From Pseudomonadales bacterium (GTDB lineage Bacteria > Pseudomonadota > Gammaproteobacteria > Pseudomonadales > Halieaceae): a stretch of DNA of 64,000 bases. The stretch covers positions 620,001 to 684,000 of the forward strand of contig JACKNO010000003.1 in NCBI GenBank assembly GCA_024234815.1, written 5' to 3'. The translations under genes were made by a program, and so were the position numbers. Below, in pieces: positions 42,402-52,160 of the stretch (positions are counted from its first letter, which is position 1; each line of letters begins with the position of its first letter). The notes under the pieces were generated by a model. It had not been told where the DNA came from and made no database searches. It was given only the letters and a program-made list of their open reading frames with translations.

Positions 42402-44369
42402 ATGCTCTCGGAAATCCCCCTGATACCACCTGCCACCCCGCTGCTGGACGCCATAGACCAGGGGGCTTCCGTGCGCACATTGACCATGGCGCAGCTCAAA
42501 CAGCTGACCCGGGAATTGCGCAGCTACCTGCTTTACAGCGTCGGCCAGTCCGGCGGGCACTTCGGCGCCGGGCTCGGCGTGGTGGAACTGACGGTAGCCC
42601 TGCACCACATCTACAATACCCCCCACGACCGCATTGTCTGGGATGTGGGTCATCAGACCTACCCCCACAAAATACTGACTGGCCGCATGCGGCAAATGCA
42701 CAGCATGCGCCAGGGCGGCGGACTGGCGGGCTTTCCCAAGCGCAGCGAGAGCCCCTACGACACTTTCGGGGTGGGCCATTCATCCACCAGCATCTCGGCG
42801 GCCATGGGCATGGCGCTGGCAGCCAGCCACCAGGATGTCGACCGCAAGGTTATCGCCGTGATCGGGGATGGTGCCATTACCGGAGGCATGGCCTTCGAAG
42901 CGCTGGCACACGCCGGGCACGCGCGCCCCAATATGCTCGTCATTCTCAATGACAACCAGATGTCCATCGGCCACAACCGGGGCGGGCTGGCCAATTATTT
43001 CGCCAAAATATGGGCCAGCAAGACCTACATAGCCATGCGCGAGGGATCCAAGAGGGTATTGGAGAAAATACGTCCCGCATGGGAGCTGGCCAAGCGCACC
43101 GAAGAGCATATGAAGGGTATGGTGGCGCCCGGCACCATGTTCGAGGAACTGGGTTTTCACTATATCGGCCCGCTGGACGGCCACGACCTGCCCGGCCTGG
43201 TGCAAACCCTCGAGAACATGAAGGAACTGGATGGACCCCAGTTCCTGCATATTCGCACCATGAAAGGCAAGGGCTTTGCTCCCGCCGAAGCCGACCCGGT
43301 CGGCTACCACGCCATCAACAAGATCGAGGCCAAGCCCAAGGGACCCCTGCTCGCCGCGGCGACTGAAACCCAGCAGGCCACTCCCCGGCCGACCTCTGCG
43401 AAACCACTCAAATACCAGGATGTTTTCGGCCGCTGGCTGTGTGATATGGCGGAGCGGGACCGGCGATTGGTGGGCATCACGCCGGCCATGTGCGAAGGCT
43501 CGGGCATGGTGGCGTTCTCCGAACGCTTCCGCGATCGTTACTACGATGTGGCAATAGCCGAGCAACACGCCATCACACTCGCCGCCGGCATGGCCTGCGA
43601 CGGTCTGAAGCCGGTGGTGGCCATTTACTCCACCTTCCTGCAGCGTGGCTATGATCAGCTGATTCACGATGTGGCGCTGCAGAACCTCGATGTCACTTTC
43701 GCTATCGATCGCGCCGGCCTGGTCGGCCAGGACGGGCCCACTCACCACGGGGCATTTGACCTCAGCTACCTGCGCTGCATCCCCAATATGGTGATTGCCG
43801 CGCCATCGGACGAGAACGAGTGCCGGCAACTCCTGTTCAGTGCCTACCAGCACCGGGGCCCGGCGGCAGTCCGCTACCCGCGCGGCACCGGTCCCGGCGC
43901 CATCATCGCCCACGAGATGACCGAGATGGAGATCGGCAAGGCGGTGGAGGTGAGGACCGGCAGAGACATCGCCTTCCTGAATTTCGGTACACTGCTGCCG
44001 ACGGTCAGGGCTGTGGCGGAACAGCTTAATGCGACCGTCATCGATATGCGCTGGGTCAAACCGCTGGATGAAGAGCTTGTCCTGCGCCTGGCCGAAATCA
44101 ATTCGCTGCTGGTTACCGTCGAAGAGAATGCGGTTGCCGGCGGAGCGGGGTCCGCGGTTGCGGAGTTCCTCTCGGGTCGGGGCGTTTACTGCGATATACT
44201 GCACCTTGGATTGCCGGACCAGTTCATCGAACACGCCTCAGCCCAGGAACAGCATGCACAAACCCGGCTGGACGAGGACGGCATTCTCAATGCCGTGCGG
44301 CGCAGAACCACGGCGAAAGCTTTGCACCATGCCGCCTCCATCCCTGTCGAACTGGAGTTGAAAGCTTGA
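42402..44369 (+). CDS. dxs: 1-deoxy-D-xylulose-5-phosphate synthase
   Basis: Thiamine-diphosphate enzyme that starts the non-mevalonate isoprenoid pathway from pyruvate and glyceraldehyde-3-phosphate. The 655-residue protein has IGDGAITGGMAFEAL through ILNDNQMSIGHN (ThDP/Mg binding), DVAIAEQHAITLAAGMACDG and DRAGLVGQDGPTHHG. The start at MLSEIPLIPPATPLLD aligns with family members. No Shine-Dalgarno is visible, and a TAGAAT box ends 7 bp before the ATG, suggesting a leaderless or nearly leaderless mRNA. It is normally next to xseB-ispA, but here the glycan locus separates them. Confidence 0.97.
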   Translation: MLSEIPLIPPATPLLDAIDQGASVRTLTMAQLKQLTRELRSYLLYSVGQSGGHFGAGLGVVELTVALHHIYNTPHDRIVWDVGHQTYPHKILTGRMRQMHSMRQGGGLAGFPKRSESPYDTFGVGHSSTSISAAMGMALAASHQDVDRKVIAVIGDGAITGGMAFEALAHAGHARPNMLVILNDNQMSIGHNRGGLANYFAKIWASKTYIAMREGSKRVLEKIRPAWELAKRTEEHMKGMVAPGTMFEELGFHYIGPLDGHDLPGLVQTLENMKELDGPQFLHIRTMKGKGFAPAEADPVGYHAINKIEAKPKGPLLAAATETQQATPRPTSAKPLKYQDVFGRWLCDMAERDRRLVGITPAMCEGSGMVAFSERFRDRYYDVAIAEQHAITLAAGMACDGLKPVVAIYSTFLQRGYDQLIHDVALQNLDVTFAIDRAGLVGQDGPTHHGAFDLSYLRCIPNMVIAAPSDENECRQLLFSAYQHRGPAAVRYPRGTGPGAIIAHEMTEMEIGKAVEVRTGRDIAFLNFGTLLPTVRAVAEQLNATVIDMRWVKPLDEELVLRLAEINSLLVTVEENAVAGGAGSAVAEFLSGRGVYCDILHLGLPDQFIEHASAQEQHAQTRLDEDGILNAVRRRTTAKALHHAASIPVELELKA

Positions 44370-44375
44370 CTCGAA

Positions 44376-44400
44376 CCGTGCCGCCCCGCGCGGCGGACGG
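44376..44400 (+). terminator. Hairpin after dxs
   Basis: CCGTGCCGCC and GGCGGACGG form an imperfect GC-rich stem (one bulge) just after the dxs stop. Five Ts follow only about 17 bp later, at the start of the next gene. A weak terminator or attenuator between dxs and the glycan locus. Confidence 0.35.
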
Positions 44401-44424
44401 TCCACCCCGGTCAAGACTTTTTCC

Positions 44425-45564
44425 ATGGCGCTAGCACACGATCAACCGCGAATTCTGCTTATAACCCGGAATTTCCCGCCCCTGACAGGCGGAATGGAGC
44501 GCCTGATGCAGCACGTGGCGTCGGGCGTCTCGGCCTATGCCCAGCTTACCATCGTGGGTCCCCGAGGTTGCACGCAGCACTGCCCGGCGGGGTCTACGGT
44601 CTACGAATCCTCCTCCAGGCTTCTGCCTTTCCTGTTCTTTTCCATATGGCATGCGGCAAAAGCCTGTCGCAACACGAAATTCCAGATCATGATCGGGGGC
44701 AGCGGGCTGGTGGCACCTGCCCTGCTGGTGCTGGCCCGGATATTTGGTGGCAGGACAGTCGTGTTTCTTCACGGCCTGGATATCGTCGTCGAGAGCAGGG
44801 TCTACCAGTGGCTGTTCCTGCCCTGTATTCGCGCAATGGATCACCTCATAGCCAACAGTCGCAATACAATGCGACTGGCAACTGGCAAAGGCATTGAGGC
44901 CAGCCGTCTTTGTGTAATCAATCCGGGCACATCGCTTCCCGACCTGGACGGAATCGAACCACGCGGTGATTTCCTGCGCCGCAAACAGGTCGCCTTTGAG
45001 AAAGTCATGGTGTTCGTGGGGCGCATAACCAGGCGCAAGGGTTTGTCCCAGTTCATCCGGCACAGTTTGCCGCTGATACACGAAATGGCGCCCACTGCCG
45101 GCCTCGTCGTGGTCGGCGAAAACCCCGACCAGAGCCTGAATAAACAGGGCGAGGCAAAGGTGGTCACCGACCTGGTGGCGGAGCTGGGGCTGGGAGACCG
45201 GGTGGTATTCCTGGGCCAACTGAGCGATATGGAGCTGCTGGCCGGCTACGCCGCCGCGGACGTACAGATCTTCCCGCTGATTGATGTTCCGGGAGATGTC
45301 GAGGGTTTCGGCATGGTGGCAATAGAAGCCGCCGCCTGCGGCACGCCCACCGTGGCATTCGCCGCCGGGGGTGTCGCGGATGCGATCTCGGAGCAAAACG
45401 GGATACTGGTTGAACCCGGCAGGTATGATCTGCTGGCTGAGGCTATAGTGCGGTCCCTGCAAGAGGGCCTGCCAGACCGGCGGCAGTGTGTTGAGCACGC
45501 CAGGGAATTTCGCTGGGAGAACTACCACGAGAAAATCAGAGCCGTGCTGGAATCCCTGCTGTGA
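44425..45564 (+). CDS. Glycosyltransferase family 4 (GT-B)
   Basis: A 379-residue retaining GT-B enzyme. The N-terminal glycine loop NFPPLTGGMERLMQHV binds acceptor or donor. The Rossmann-like second half has VFVGRITRRKGLSQFI, and the nucleotide-sugar EX7E motif lies in EGFGMVAIEAAACGTPTVAF. Donor and acceptor are not predictable. It is the first gene of the surface-glycan locus, plus strand, 55 bp after dxs. Its 3' end nearly meets the convergent next gene. Confidence 0.9.
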   Translation: MALAHDQPRILLITRNFPPLTGGMERLMQHVASGVSAYAQLTIVGPRGCTQHCPAGSTVYESSSRLLPFLFFSIWHAAKACRNTKFQIMIGGSGLVAPALLVLARIFGGRTVVFLHGLDIVVESRVYQWLFLPCIRAMDHLIANSRNTMRLATGKGIEASRLCVINPGTSLPDLDGIEPRGDFLRRKQVAFEKVMVFVGRITRRKGLSQFIRHSLPLIHEMAPTAGLVVVGENPDQSLNKQGEAKVVTDLVAELGLGDRVVFLGQLSDMELLAGYAAADVQIFPLIDVPGDVEGFGMVAIEAAACGTPTVAFAAGGVADAISEQNGILVEPGRYDLLAEAIVRSLQEGLPDRRQCVEHAREFRWENYHEKIRAVLESLL

Positions 45565-45573
45565 GTCGTGGCG

Positions 45574-46677
45574 CTAGTCAGGCCCGCTGTTCAGCCGATA
45601 CAGGGCGCTTTCAAGTTTTTGGCCAACCGCGTCCCAGGTCTGGGTCGAGGTGTCATACCTGGTGGGACTATCCAGTTGCCGCAGGACAGCCGCCTTTATC
45701 GACGAGATATCTTCAGGCTGAAACAGAACAGACGGGGTTTCGGAAAAGCGCCGCCTCATCTCGCCGACGCTGGCCGAGACCAGCGGCGCGCCCGTCGCGA
45801 TAATCTCCTCGAGTTTCTGGGGATAACAGTACTTACCGAATTCATTATCCAGGTACTGCAATACGTTAAGGTTTACCGCATTGTAGAACGTGTTCATCTG
45901 GTCAAAAGCGAGGTTTCCCAGCAGGATTGTATTCTCGCCCTGCGGCGGCGGTTCACTGGCATGGGGGGTTCCCGCCAATACCAGCTTGATATCCACGCCC
46001 TCCCTCCACAATTCCTGTACGGCACGATAGAAATAACCGACACCGCGGATGGACATGAGGCCGCCACAAAGCCCTACCAGTACGCTGTCAGCCGGCAGGC
46101 CAAGAGCCTCGCGTGCCGCGGCCCGGTCTACCGGGAAAAACTGGTTTTCCGCGATTGTGCTGTTTAATGTAAGCGTGAATCCTGTGGGCGAGTAGCGCCG
46201 CTCCACCATGCCCCGCAACTCATCGCCGATACAGCTTGTCGCGCCCGCCCGCCGGATTGCCTTTGCATAGTACGATTTTACCAGCGGGATTTTCGCCAAT
46301 CCGAAACTCTCATAGTTGTCATACAGGTCCAGCAGACAGGGCTTGCCGAATTTTTTTGCCAGGTAGGACGCCATGCATACCTGCAGGCAATCCGATGAAC
46401 CGATGATGACATCGCAATCGCGGGCGGCGTTTCGCGCCTCGGCCAGCCATCTGTCCGGTCTCGAGACCGGCGCGCTCTTCCAGTTGATTTCGTCCCGGGT
46501 CAGGCTGCCCGGGCCCGATGATTTGAGGTGGTAGTCCGACAGGAGACAGCTTACCTGGTGGCCGCGCCGGGCCAGCTGGTAGGGAAATTGAAACAGCCGG
46601 CCATAGCGGTCGGCTATTACATCCTTGCCCATGTAATAGCGCTTGAACAGGAAAAGAATCCGCAGCGACTGGCCCAA
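45574..46677 (-). CDS. Glycosyltransferase (GT-B, family 4-like)
   Basis: A 367-residue GT-B protein. The N terminus LRILFLFKRYYMGKDVIADRYGRL leads into a Rossmann domain. The C-terminal half has VGLCGGLMSIRGVGYFYRAV and a relaxed donor-binding region around KYCYPQKLEEIIATGAPLV. The second Glu of EX7E is recognisable, but overall similarity to named families is weak. It follows glf by 9 bp on the same strand, so it may act with UDP-galactofuranose chemistry or on the same glycan. Confidence 0.82.
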   Translation of the reverse strand: MGQSLRILFLFKRYYMGKDVIADRYGRLFQFPYQLARRGHQVSCLLSDYHLKSSGPGSLTRDEINWKSAPVSRPDRWLAEARNAARDCDVIIGSSDCLQVCMASYLAKKFGKPCLLDLYDNYESFGLAKIPLVKSYYAKAIRRAGATSCIGDELRGMVERRYSPTGFTLTLNSTIAENQFFPVDRAAAREALGLPADSVLVGLCGGLMSIRGVGYFYRAVQELWREGVDIKLVLAGTPHASEPPPQGENTILLGNLAFDQMNTFYNAVNLNVLQYLDNEFGKYCYPQKLEEIIATGAPLVSASVGEMRRRFSETPSVLFQPEDISSIKAAVLRQLDSPTRYDTSTQTWDAVGQKLESALYRLNSGPD

Positions 46678-46686
46678 GACGGTATC

Positions 46687-47805
46687 TCAGCCGGTGGATT
46701 CTATGAATTTTCGGGCGATCACCAGGCTGTTGGCAACAGCCTGGTGCATGTCGTAGTAGACGTACTGCCCGCAGCGACCGATGAACGTCATATTCTGCCG
46801 CTCTTTCGCCAGTTCAGCGTATTGCTTGTACCGGCGCTGCGGCCAGCCATCTACGGTTTTTATGGGGTAGTAGCGCTCCATGTTGTTATCTTCGTATGAG
46901 CAGGGTATTTCGTAGGTGACGTGGTCGCCGACCTCGCCACCGCAGCCCGGGTACAGTGCCCAGGCGGTCTTTCTGGTGTACTTTTCGGTATCAGTGAAGT
47001 TCACCGTGGGTACGTCGTACTTGTAGGGTTCGTCAAAGCGGTGCTCGAACTTGATGGAGCGGTAGGGCAACGGGCCAAACGCGTTATCAAAATACTCGTC
47101 AATGGGCATGCTGTTGAACACGTGGTCAAACTGGCTCTCCATAGACCTGGAAAACGCGGTATCGAGGCGGATATCGATAGCGGGGTGATCCAACATGCGC
47201 TCGAAGAGCGCGAGGTATCCCTGGGCTGGCATTATCTGGAACTGATCATCGAAGTAACCGTCATCATCGCCATACCTCACCGGCAGCCGGGCAACGACAG
47301 CTACCGGCATGTCGGCCATCTCCAGACCCCACATCTTCCGGGTATAGCGACCGAAGAACAGCTCTGCAAGCTCCTCGCCATAAATCGACTGCAGGTACTC
47401 CAGGGCATTCCCGGGACTTGCACAGGGCTTGCGAACGCCGTCCAGAAAGTCTTTCATCTCCTGCTCGTCGGCAAGCTCAACCCCGTAATGGGAGTTGAGG
47501 GTCGCCCGGTTGATCGGCATGGGCGCGCTCAAACCGTTCGGGAGTATCGCCCGCACCTTGTGCTGGTAGGGCACCCAATCCGTAAAGCGGGAGAGGTAAT
47601 CCACGATCGGGCTGTTATTGGTATGGAATATATGGGGGCCGTACTTATGGTAGCGGGAGCCCGATTGCGGATGCAGGGGATCGTAAGCGTTACCCGCGAT
47701 ATGGTCGCGTTTATCAATAACGGTAACCCTGAACCGATTGCTTGCAGCCAATTCGCGCGCTATCACACCACCCGCAAACCCTGCCCCGACTATAAGAACC
47801 CGCAT
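46687..47805 (-). CDS. glf: UDP-galactopyranose mutase
   Basis: FAD enzyme converting UDP-galactopyranose to UDP-galactofuranose, the donor for Galf residues in surface glycans. The 372-residue protein has the FAD loop MRVLIVGAGFAGGVIARELA, then YDPLHPQSGSRYHKYGPHIFHTN and the C-terminal FIGRCGQYVYYDMHQAV. The start at MRVLIVG is the conserved one. Divergent from a GT2 gene whose sequence resembles galactofuranosyltransferases. Confidence 0.96.
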   Translation of the reverse strand: MRVLIVGAGFAGGVIARELAASNRFRVTVIDKRDHIAGNAYDPLHPQSGSRYHKYGPHIFHTNNSPIVDYLSRFTDWVPYQHKVRAILPNGLSAPMPINRATLNSHYGVELADEQEMKDFLDGVRKPCASPGNALEYLQSIYGEELAELFFGRYTRKMWGLEMADMPVAVVARLPVRYGDDDGYFDDQFQIMPAQGYLALFERMLDHPAIDIRLDTAFSRSMESQFDHVFNSMPIDEYFDNAFGPLPYRSIKFEHRFDEPYKYDVPTVNFTDTEKYTRKTAWALYPGCGGEVGDHVTYEIPCSYEDNNMERYYPIKTVDGWPQRRYKQYAELAKERQNMTFIGRCGQYVYYDMHQAVANSLVIARKFIESTG

Positions 47806-48064
47806 CAATTCACCGTAAATACCCCGCAATCCGTATCGTAATCCACCTGGTAATTACCGGATTGGGCACCTGTTTGTGTTATTCCCCTCATAGAACCGCG
47901 CTCATACTGGAAGTAACCCGATAACTCTGGATAATTCGAGCTTTTTCTTCGCGGATTTCCTGCGGGGAGTATACTATGATTTCCGTTTCGGAGATGATCT
48001 ACGCTGGCATAAAAGCAGAAACTCCCGGCCACTTCGTTTACTCGAGATCAAAAGTGTAATCACT

Positions 48065-49018
48065 ATGCATAGCAAACAGAAACTGGCTATTGTCCTGGTC
48101 ACTTACAACAGGGCAGCCGACATTCGGATAACGCTGAACCAGCTGTCGACCATGCAGGATGAATTCGACCACCTTATCGTTATCAACAATTGTTCGACCG
48201 ACGAAACCGGGGACGTACTTGAATCATTCAGGGACAAGTTTTCCACACCTTTTGAGACCCAGACCCTGAGCGAGAATCGGGGTGGCGCCGGAGGCTTTCA
48301 CGCCGGAGTGAAGTTGGCGGTGAATCTACCTGTAGACTGGATATGGCTCAGTGATGACGACGCAATTCCGCAACCCGGTTGCTTTTCCACGCTGCTCAAA
48401 TATGCAAGCTGTCAGGACAACGTCTACGGCAGTACGGCCATCGCCAAGAGTTCCAGCAGCGAGGAGCTATGCTGGCCCGTCAAGCCGCTGGACGCATCGG
48501 GCAAGCCACTGCCGGGAATGGCCAATACGAGCAACGACCTGGCGCCACAACAGGAGGTTGCGATGCTGCCATTCCTGGGGTTTATGGTCAGCAGGAAGAA
48601 AGCCCTTGAAGTCGGCCCCCCCAATGACCACTACTTCATCTCCGGGGATGACGTGGAGTATGGCATCAGGATGCAGGCATCGGGCGCGAAGCTGATCCAG
48701 ATCAGGGATAGCAAGGTGATACATCCCCAGATTCCCCGCTATCTGGTCTGGTTCTTTTTCAGGCATATCTACTGCCTGCGGATGGATGCCTGGCGACGCT
48801 ACTTCGATTCACGCAATCGCATCTGGAATTCCCGCCTGAGAGCGGGATATCCCGGGGCATTGGCCACCACCCTGTCGGTAATGCTCCGATTGCTGATTAC
48901 CCTGGTATATGAGCCCAACAGGGGCAGCCAGATCGCCGCTTACTTTCGCGGCATTCGGGATGGCCTGTTCGATTACAATCGGAGTGGGAACCCCTCCGCC
49001 ATCCTCAAAGCGCAATAA
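48065..49018 (+). CDS. Glycosyltransferase family 2, galactofuranosyl/rhamnosyl-transferase-like
   Basis: A 317-residue GT-A enzyme beginning LAIVLVTYNRAADIRITLNQL, with INNCSTDETGDVLE, the glycine-rich ENRGGAGGFHAGVKLAV and the metal motif WLSDDDAIPQPG. A later FISGDDVEYGIRMQASGAK supplies the catalytic-base region. The ENRGGAGGFH pattern is typical of the GlfT1/WbbL-like branch that moves Galf or rhamnose. With glf divergent next door (259-bp shared gap), a Galf donor is a reasonable inference. A weak hydrophobic segment lies near residue 275. Confidence 0.85.
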   Translation: MHSKQKLAIVLVTYNRAADIRITLNQLSTMQDEFDHLIVINNCSTDETGDVLESFRDKFSTPFETQTLSENRGGAGGFHAGVKLAVNLPVDWIWLSDDDAIPQPGCFSTLLKYASCQDNVYGSTAIAKSSSSEELCWPVKPLDASGKPLPGMANTSNDLAPQQEVAMLPFLGFMVSRKKALEVGPPNDHYFISGDDVEYGIRMQASGAKLIQIRDSKVIHPQIPRYLVWFFFRHIYCLRMDAWRRYFDSRNRIWNSRLRAGYPGALATTLSVMLRLLITLVYEPNRGSQIAAYFRGIRDGLFDYNRSGNPSAILKAQ

Positions 49019-49129
49019 ATCCGGAAACACTCGTACTTGAAACCGCGAAATGGATATCGACCCGACAACACTGCGCGGCACCCATAGTAGACTCTCCGGC
49101 CGCACAGGCCCCGCACACTCAGCAAGCCC

Positions 49130-50272
49130 ATGAATGAGCCTCTGGTCAGCGTCGTCATTCCCACCTATAACTACTCACACTATATTGCACAGGCAATTGA
49201 CAGTGTCCTGGGCCAGTCCTATCCACACATCGAGATCATCATAATTGATGACGGCTCCACCGATAATACCGATGCGGTCATCGCAAGCTACGGCAACAAA
49301 GTGCAGTATTATCCACAGACCAATCGCGGGCTGTCGGCCGCCAGAAACAAAGGCATCGCTCTGGCGAAAGGCAGCTACATCCAATTCCTGGATTCGGACG
49401 ACCTGCTGGGACCGGAATCTATTGCTTCCAAGGTTCGTTATCTTCAGGAAAATCCAGGGGAGGCATTCGCGTGCGGTCCCAACCGACTCTTCTTCGACGG
49501 CAAGGGCTGGCTGTACACCCTGTTTTACAACCTCCTGGAAGGGTGGAGACTGCCCAACGAACGCGACATACTGCCAACACTCTGCTACGGAAACGTAGCT
49601 CCACCTCACGCAGTTCTCAGCCGTCTCGACCCGATTCGAACGAATGGTCTGGGTTTCGACGAAACACTGAAAGCCTGCGAGGATTACGATTTCTGGTTCC
49701 GACTGTCGCTGCTATGCGGCAAACCCGGCATTGTACGCGACGGGAGCGTCGGCTACCGCAAGCACCCGCGCAGTATGTCCAGCAACAGAAGCAATCAGCT
49801 ACGCTACGATGCGACTATGATTGATCGGTGTTACCGGGCGATAGCAGCAGACCAGTTACCCGATGCCGAGCAGAAGGGCGAGTACCTGACGGCAAACCTG
49901 GCCGCAGCGCTCAAGAATTGCTACATGCTGATTCGAAGTGGCCAGTCGGAGCTTGTACGGATAGTTTGCACGCATATTGATACCCTGGTGGCCGATCTCG
50001 TCGACAATTGCAACGGGTTTCAGGCGAGACCCACCCGTTATGCTGCCGAGATGCGGGTTTTTGCATTAAAACTTTCCAGGGAGGATACAGCCTTGACTGC
50101 AGTTTCCCGAAAGTATCTAGAAAGCCTTTTTGACGCCTGGTCACTTACTACGCCGGGCTATGTTGTCGACAACCTGACATCGGGACAGGCCTTGTCTGAA
50201 GTAGTCAGTATTTTGACGCTGGATACACAGTTCATTTATTTGAAGCTCAAAAGCGCGCTTCGCATCTCTTGA
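49130..50272 (+). CDS. Glycosyltransferase family 2
   Basis: A 380-residue inverting GT-A enzyme: VSVVIPTYNYSHYIAQAIDS, IIIDDGSTDNTDAVI, NRGLSAARNKGIALAKG and the DxD-type QFLDSDDLLGPESI. The C-terminal 170 residues after about 210 are a non-catalytic extension with no recognised domain. Plus strand, 111 bp after the preceding GT2 and 28 bp before a sulfotransferase gene. Confidence 0.9.
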   Translation: MNEPLVSVVIPTYNYSHYIAQAIDSVLGQSYPHIEIIIIDDGSTDNTDAVIASYGNKVQYYPQTNRGLSAARNKGIALAKGSYIQFLDSDDLLGPESIASKVRYLQENPGEAFACGPNRLFFDGKGWLYTLFYNLLEGWRLPNERDILPTLCYGNVAPPHAVLSRLDPIRTNGLGFDETLKACEDYDFWFRLSLLCGKPGIVRDGSVGYRKHPRSMSSNRSNQLRYDATMIDRCYRAIAADQLPDAEQKGEYLTANLAAALKNCYMLIRSGQSELVRIVCTHIDTLVADLVDNCNGFQARPTRYAAEMRVFALKLSREDTALTAVSRKYLESLFDAWSLTTPGYVVDNLTSGQALSEVVSILTLDTQFIYLKLKSALRIS

Positions 50273-50300
50273 TGCCTCATGACAACACGCAGGTGGTTTT

Positions 50301-51107
50301 GTGTTAGTTACCGATGATTTCATTATGCTGAACTTCCCCAAAACCGGTAGCTCATTCGCCAGGGAGGCGATCAGGCGCGCCTATGGGTACTCCAATTCAC
50401 GCCTTTCAAGGGCCCTGATAAAGCTGGGTTTCGTGACTCCCAAAATAGAGGAGCTGAGGTTTCCCAAGATCGACGAAATCTATCATTCGGACATTGTGGA
50501 CCAGCATGGAACATGGCGCCAGATACCCCCTGAGCTGCAGAATAGACCGGTGCTCAGTATAAGTCGTGATCCGCTATCGCGTTATCTCTCTGCCTACAGA
50601 TATGGTTGGTGGAGAAAGTATCCACCCGGTGACGCAGTGGAACTTGAGGCGCGGTACCCGGGATTTCCCGAGATAAGTTTCGAACAGTTCCTCGATATGT
50701 CGAATCACTTCGGCCTGCGCAACAGACTGGGCGGGATAGTACCGCGCATACAACTTGGACAACACACGGTGCAATTTATCCAGTTCTATTTCAGAGAGCC
50801 GGAAAAGGTGCTCAGTACAATCGACGAAGAATATATAAGCCGCGAAAAATATCGGGATGATATGGCGGACGTGACATTCCTGGAGCAGGACAATCTTCGG
50901 CACGATCTCAAGAGTTTTCTGCTGGGAGTCGGAAAGCCCGCTTCGGAGCTGGCTTTTCTCGATGAAATGGAAGAAATCAACACATCCACCGGGAGTGAAA
51001 GCATTCAGTGGCGGGAAAAAGCAGTAACCGACACAGCGGCAGTCCAGGACATCTTCATGCGAGACAGACTCATCTACTCTATCTTTCCCCACTATCGCCC
51101 GGACTGA
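50301..51107 (+). CDS. Sulfotransferase family protein
   Basis: A 268-residue PAPS-dependent sulfotransferase-like protein. The 5'-phosphosulfate loop is FPKTGSSFAREAIRRAYG (residues 12-29) and the 3'-phosphate site is SISRDPLSRYLSAYRYG (about 90-107). The start is GTG at 50301. It likely sulfates a sugar of the surface glycan built by the neighbouring glycosyltransferases. It converges on the next gene with a 3-bp gap. Confidence 0.8.
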   Translation: MLVTDDFIMLNFPKTGSSFAREAIRRAYGYSNSRLSRALIKLGFVTPKIEELRFPKIDEIYHSDIVDQHGTWRQIPPELQNRPVLSISRDPLSRYLSAYRYGWWRKYPPGDAVELEARYPGFPEISFEQFLDMSNHFGLRNRLGGIVPRIQLGQHTVQFIQFYFREPEKVLSTIDEEYISREKYRDDMADVTFLEQDNLRHDLKSFLLGVGKPASELAFLDEMEEINTSTGSESIQWREKAVTDTAAVQDIFMRDRLIYSIFPHYRPD

Positions 51108-51110
51108 CCG

Positions 51111-52160
51111 TCAGCGCGTCGAAGCCAATGGATCGAGCAGGGAATGCTTGATACGCAGTATTGTTGAAAGCATGACACCCGCCAATCTTGGCCATCTGCG
51201 CAATGAGTAGGCCAATGCATGCTTGCGAGACATGAATCCATGCTCCGCCTTCGCCTTCTCGATATATTCCTGGAACTGTATATACGCATCTCTGCGCAGA
51301 TAATGTATCGCGGCAAATGAGTACAGCCAGGCCCGTTTCCAGCTGAAAGATTCTCCCAGGCCAGGAAAGTCACCTTCCGCCAAGCTCACGGACTTCAGCA
51401 TTGCATTTAGATATTTCTCGAAAGCGGTATCGTTACCGTAAGTATTTACATGCCATGATCCATCCCGCATTGTGCGATATATGGACATGGGAAAATCCAG
51501 GTAAAGTGCGCCACCACGCAACGAACCATACAATTCGATAAAAAAATCTCCCACCGGCGCCTGGCTGTAGAACCACGCGGGCAACAGACCCGGGACCTCC
51601 CTACGAATCATGTAGGATGATGTCGGCGCGAATGTACCGGTAGCACACTCCAGTATGTCCCTTGTTCCAAGTATTTCCCTCCCCTCGTATTGCCAGCTGG
51701 CGAATTTATCCTGTACGTCATTAACCAGGCAGTACGCTGAATGGAAACAGAAATCCAGTTCAGGGTGCGCTTCGAGGGCGTCGACCTGTCGTTGCAACTT
51801 GACATCGCATATCCAGAAATCGTCCCCCTCACAAAGAGCCAGATATGTCCCACTGGCGAACTCGGCCGCATGGAACATGGGCTTGAATCCACCTTGTGAA
51901 TACCTGTTGATCGACTGGAAAACGGGTTTCACAAGCAATGGATAGCGCGAGGCGTACTGCTCAATGACAGCACGGGTTCCATCCGTGGATGCGTCGTCAT
52001 GAACAATAATCTCAAAAGGGAAGGATGTTCTCTGGGCAAGGAATCCATCCAAAGCCTGTCGAATATACTTTTCATGATTGTAGGTTGTGCATACAACGCT
52101 GACCGTGCAGTTCTCGGAGTCCCTCCAATTTTGCATAATCTGCTCCTGGGTCCTCATCAT
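51111..52160 (-). CDS. Glycosyltransferase family 2
   Basis: A 349-residue GT-A enzyme: VSVVCTTYNHEKYIRQALDG, IIVHDDASTDGTRAVIEQYA and the acidic metal motif LALCEGDDFWICD. The C-terminal part after about 230 carries APVGDFFIELYGSLRGG, typical of the WcaA-like group in polysaccharide clusters. The start ATG at 52160 overlaps the stop of the flippase gene (ATGA), so the longer upstream frame was rejected. Confidence 0.88.
   Translation of the reverse strand: MMRTQEQIMQNWRDSENCTVSVVCTTYNHEKYIRQALDGFLAQRTSFPFEIIVHDDASTDGTRAVIEQYASRYPLLVKPVFQSINRYSQGGFKPMFHAAEFASGTYLALCEGDDFWICDVKLQRQVDALEAHPELDFCFHSAYCLVNDVQDKFASWQYEGREILGTRDILECATGTFAPTSSYMIRREVPGLLPAWFYSQAPVGDFFIELYGSLRGGALYLDFPMSIYRTMRDGSWHVNTYGNDTAFEKYLNAMLKSVSLAEGDFPGLGESFSWKRAWLYSFAAIHYLRRDAYIQFQEYIEKAKAEHGFMSRKHALAYSLRRWPRLAGVMLSTILRIKHSLLDPLASTR

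Noticed and set aside
46351..46357. Run of seven T residues inside the minus-strand glycosyltransferase gene as a phase-variation tract
   Set aside because: It encodes Lys-Lys-Phe in frame, is short for slippage in this setting, and the reading frame is intact.
47805..48032. 75-codon minus-strand frame directly upstream of glf, ending with a TGATG overlap
   Set aside because: The overlap is tempting, but the translation (MAGSFCFYASVDHLRN...) has no recognisable features and no ribosome site was seen. The stretch is more simply the control region shared by glf and the divergent GT2 gene.
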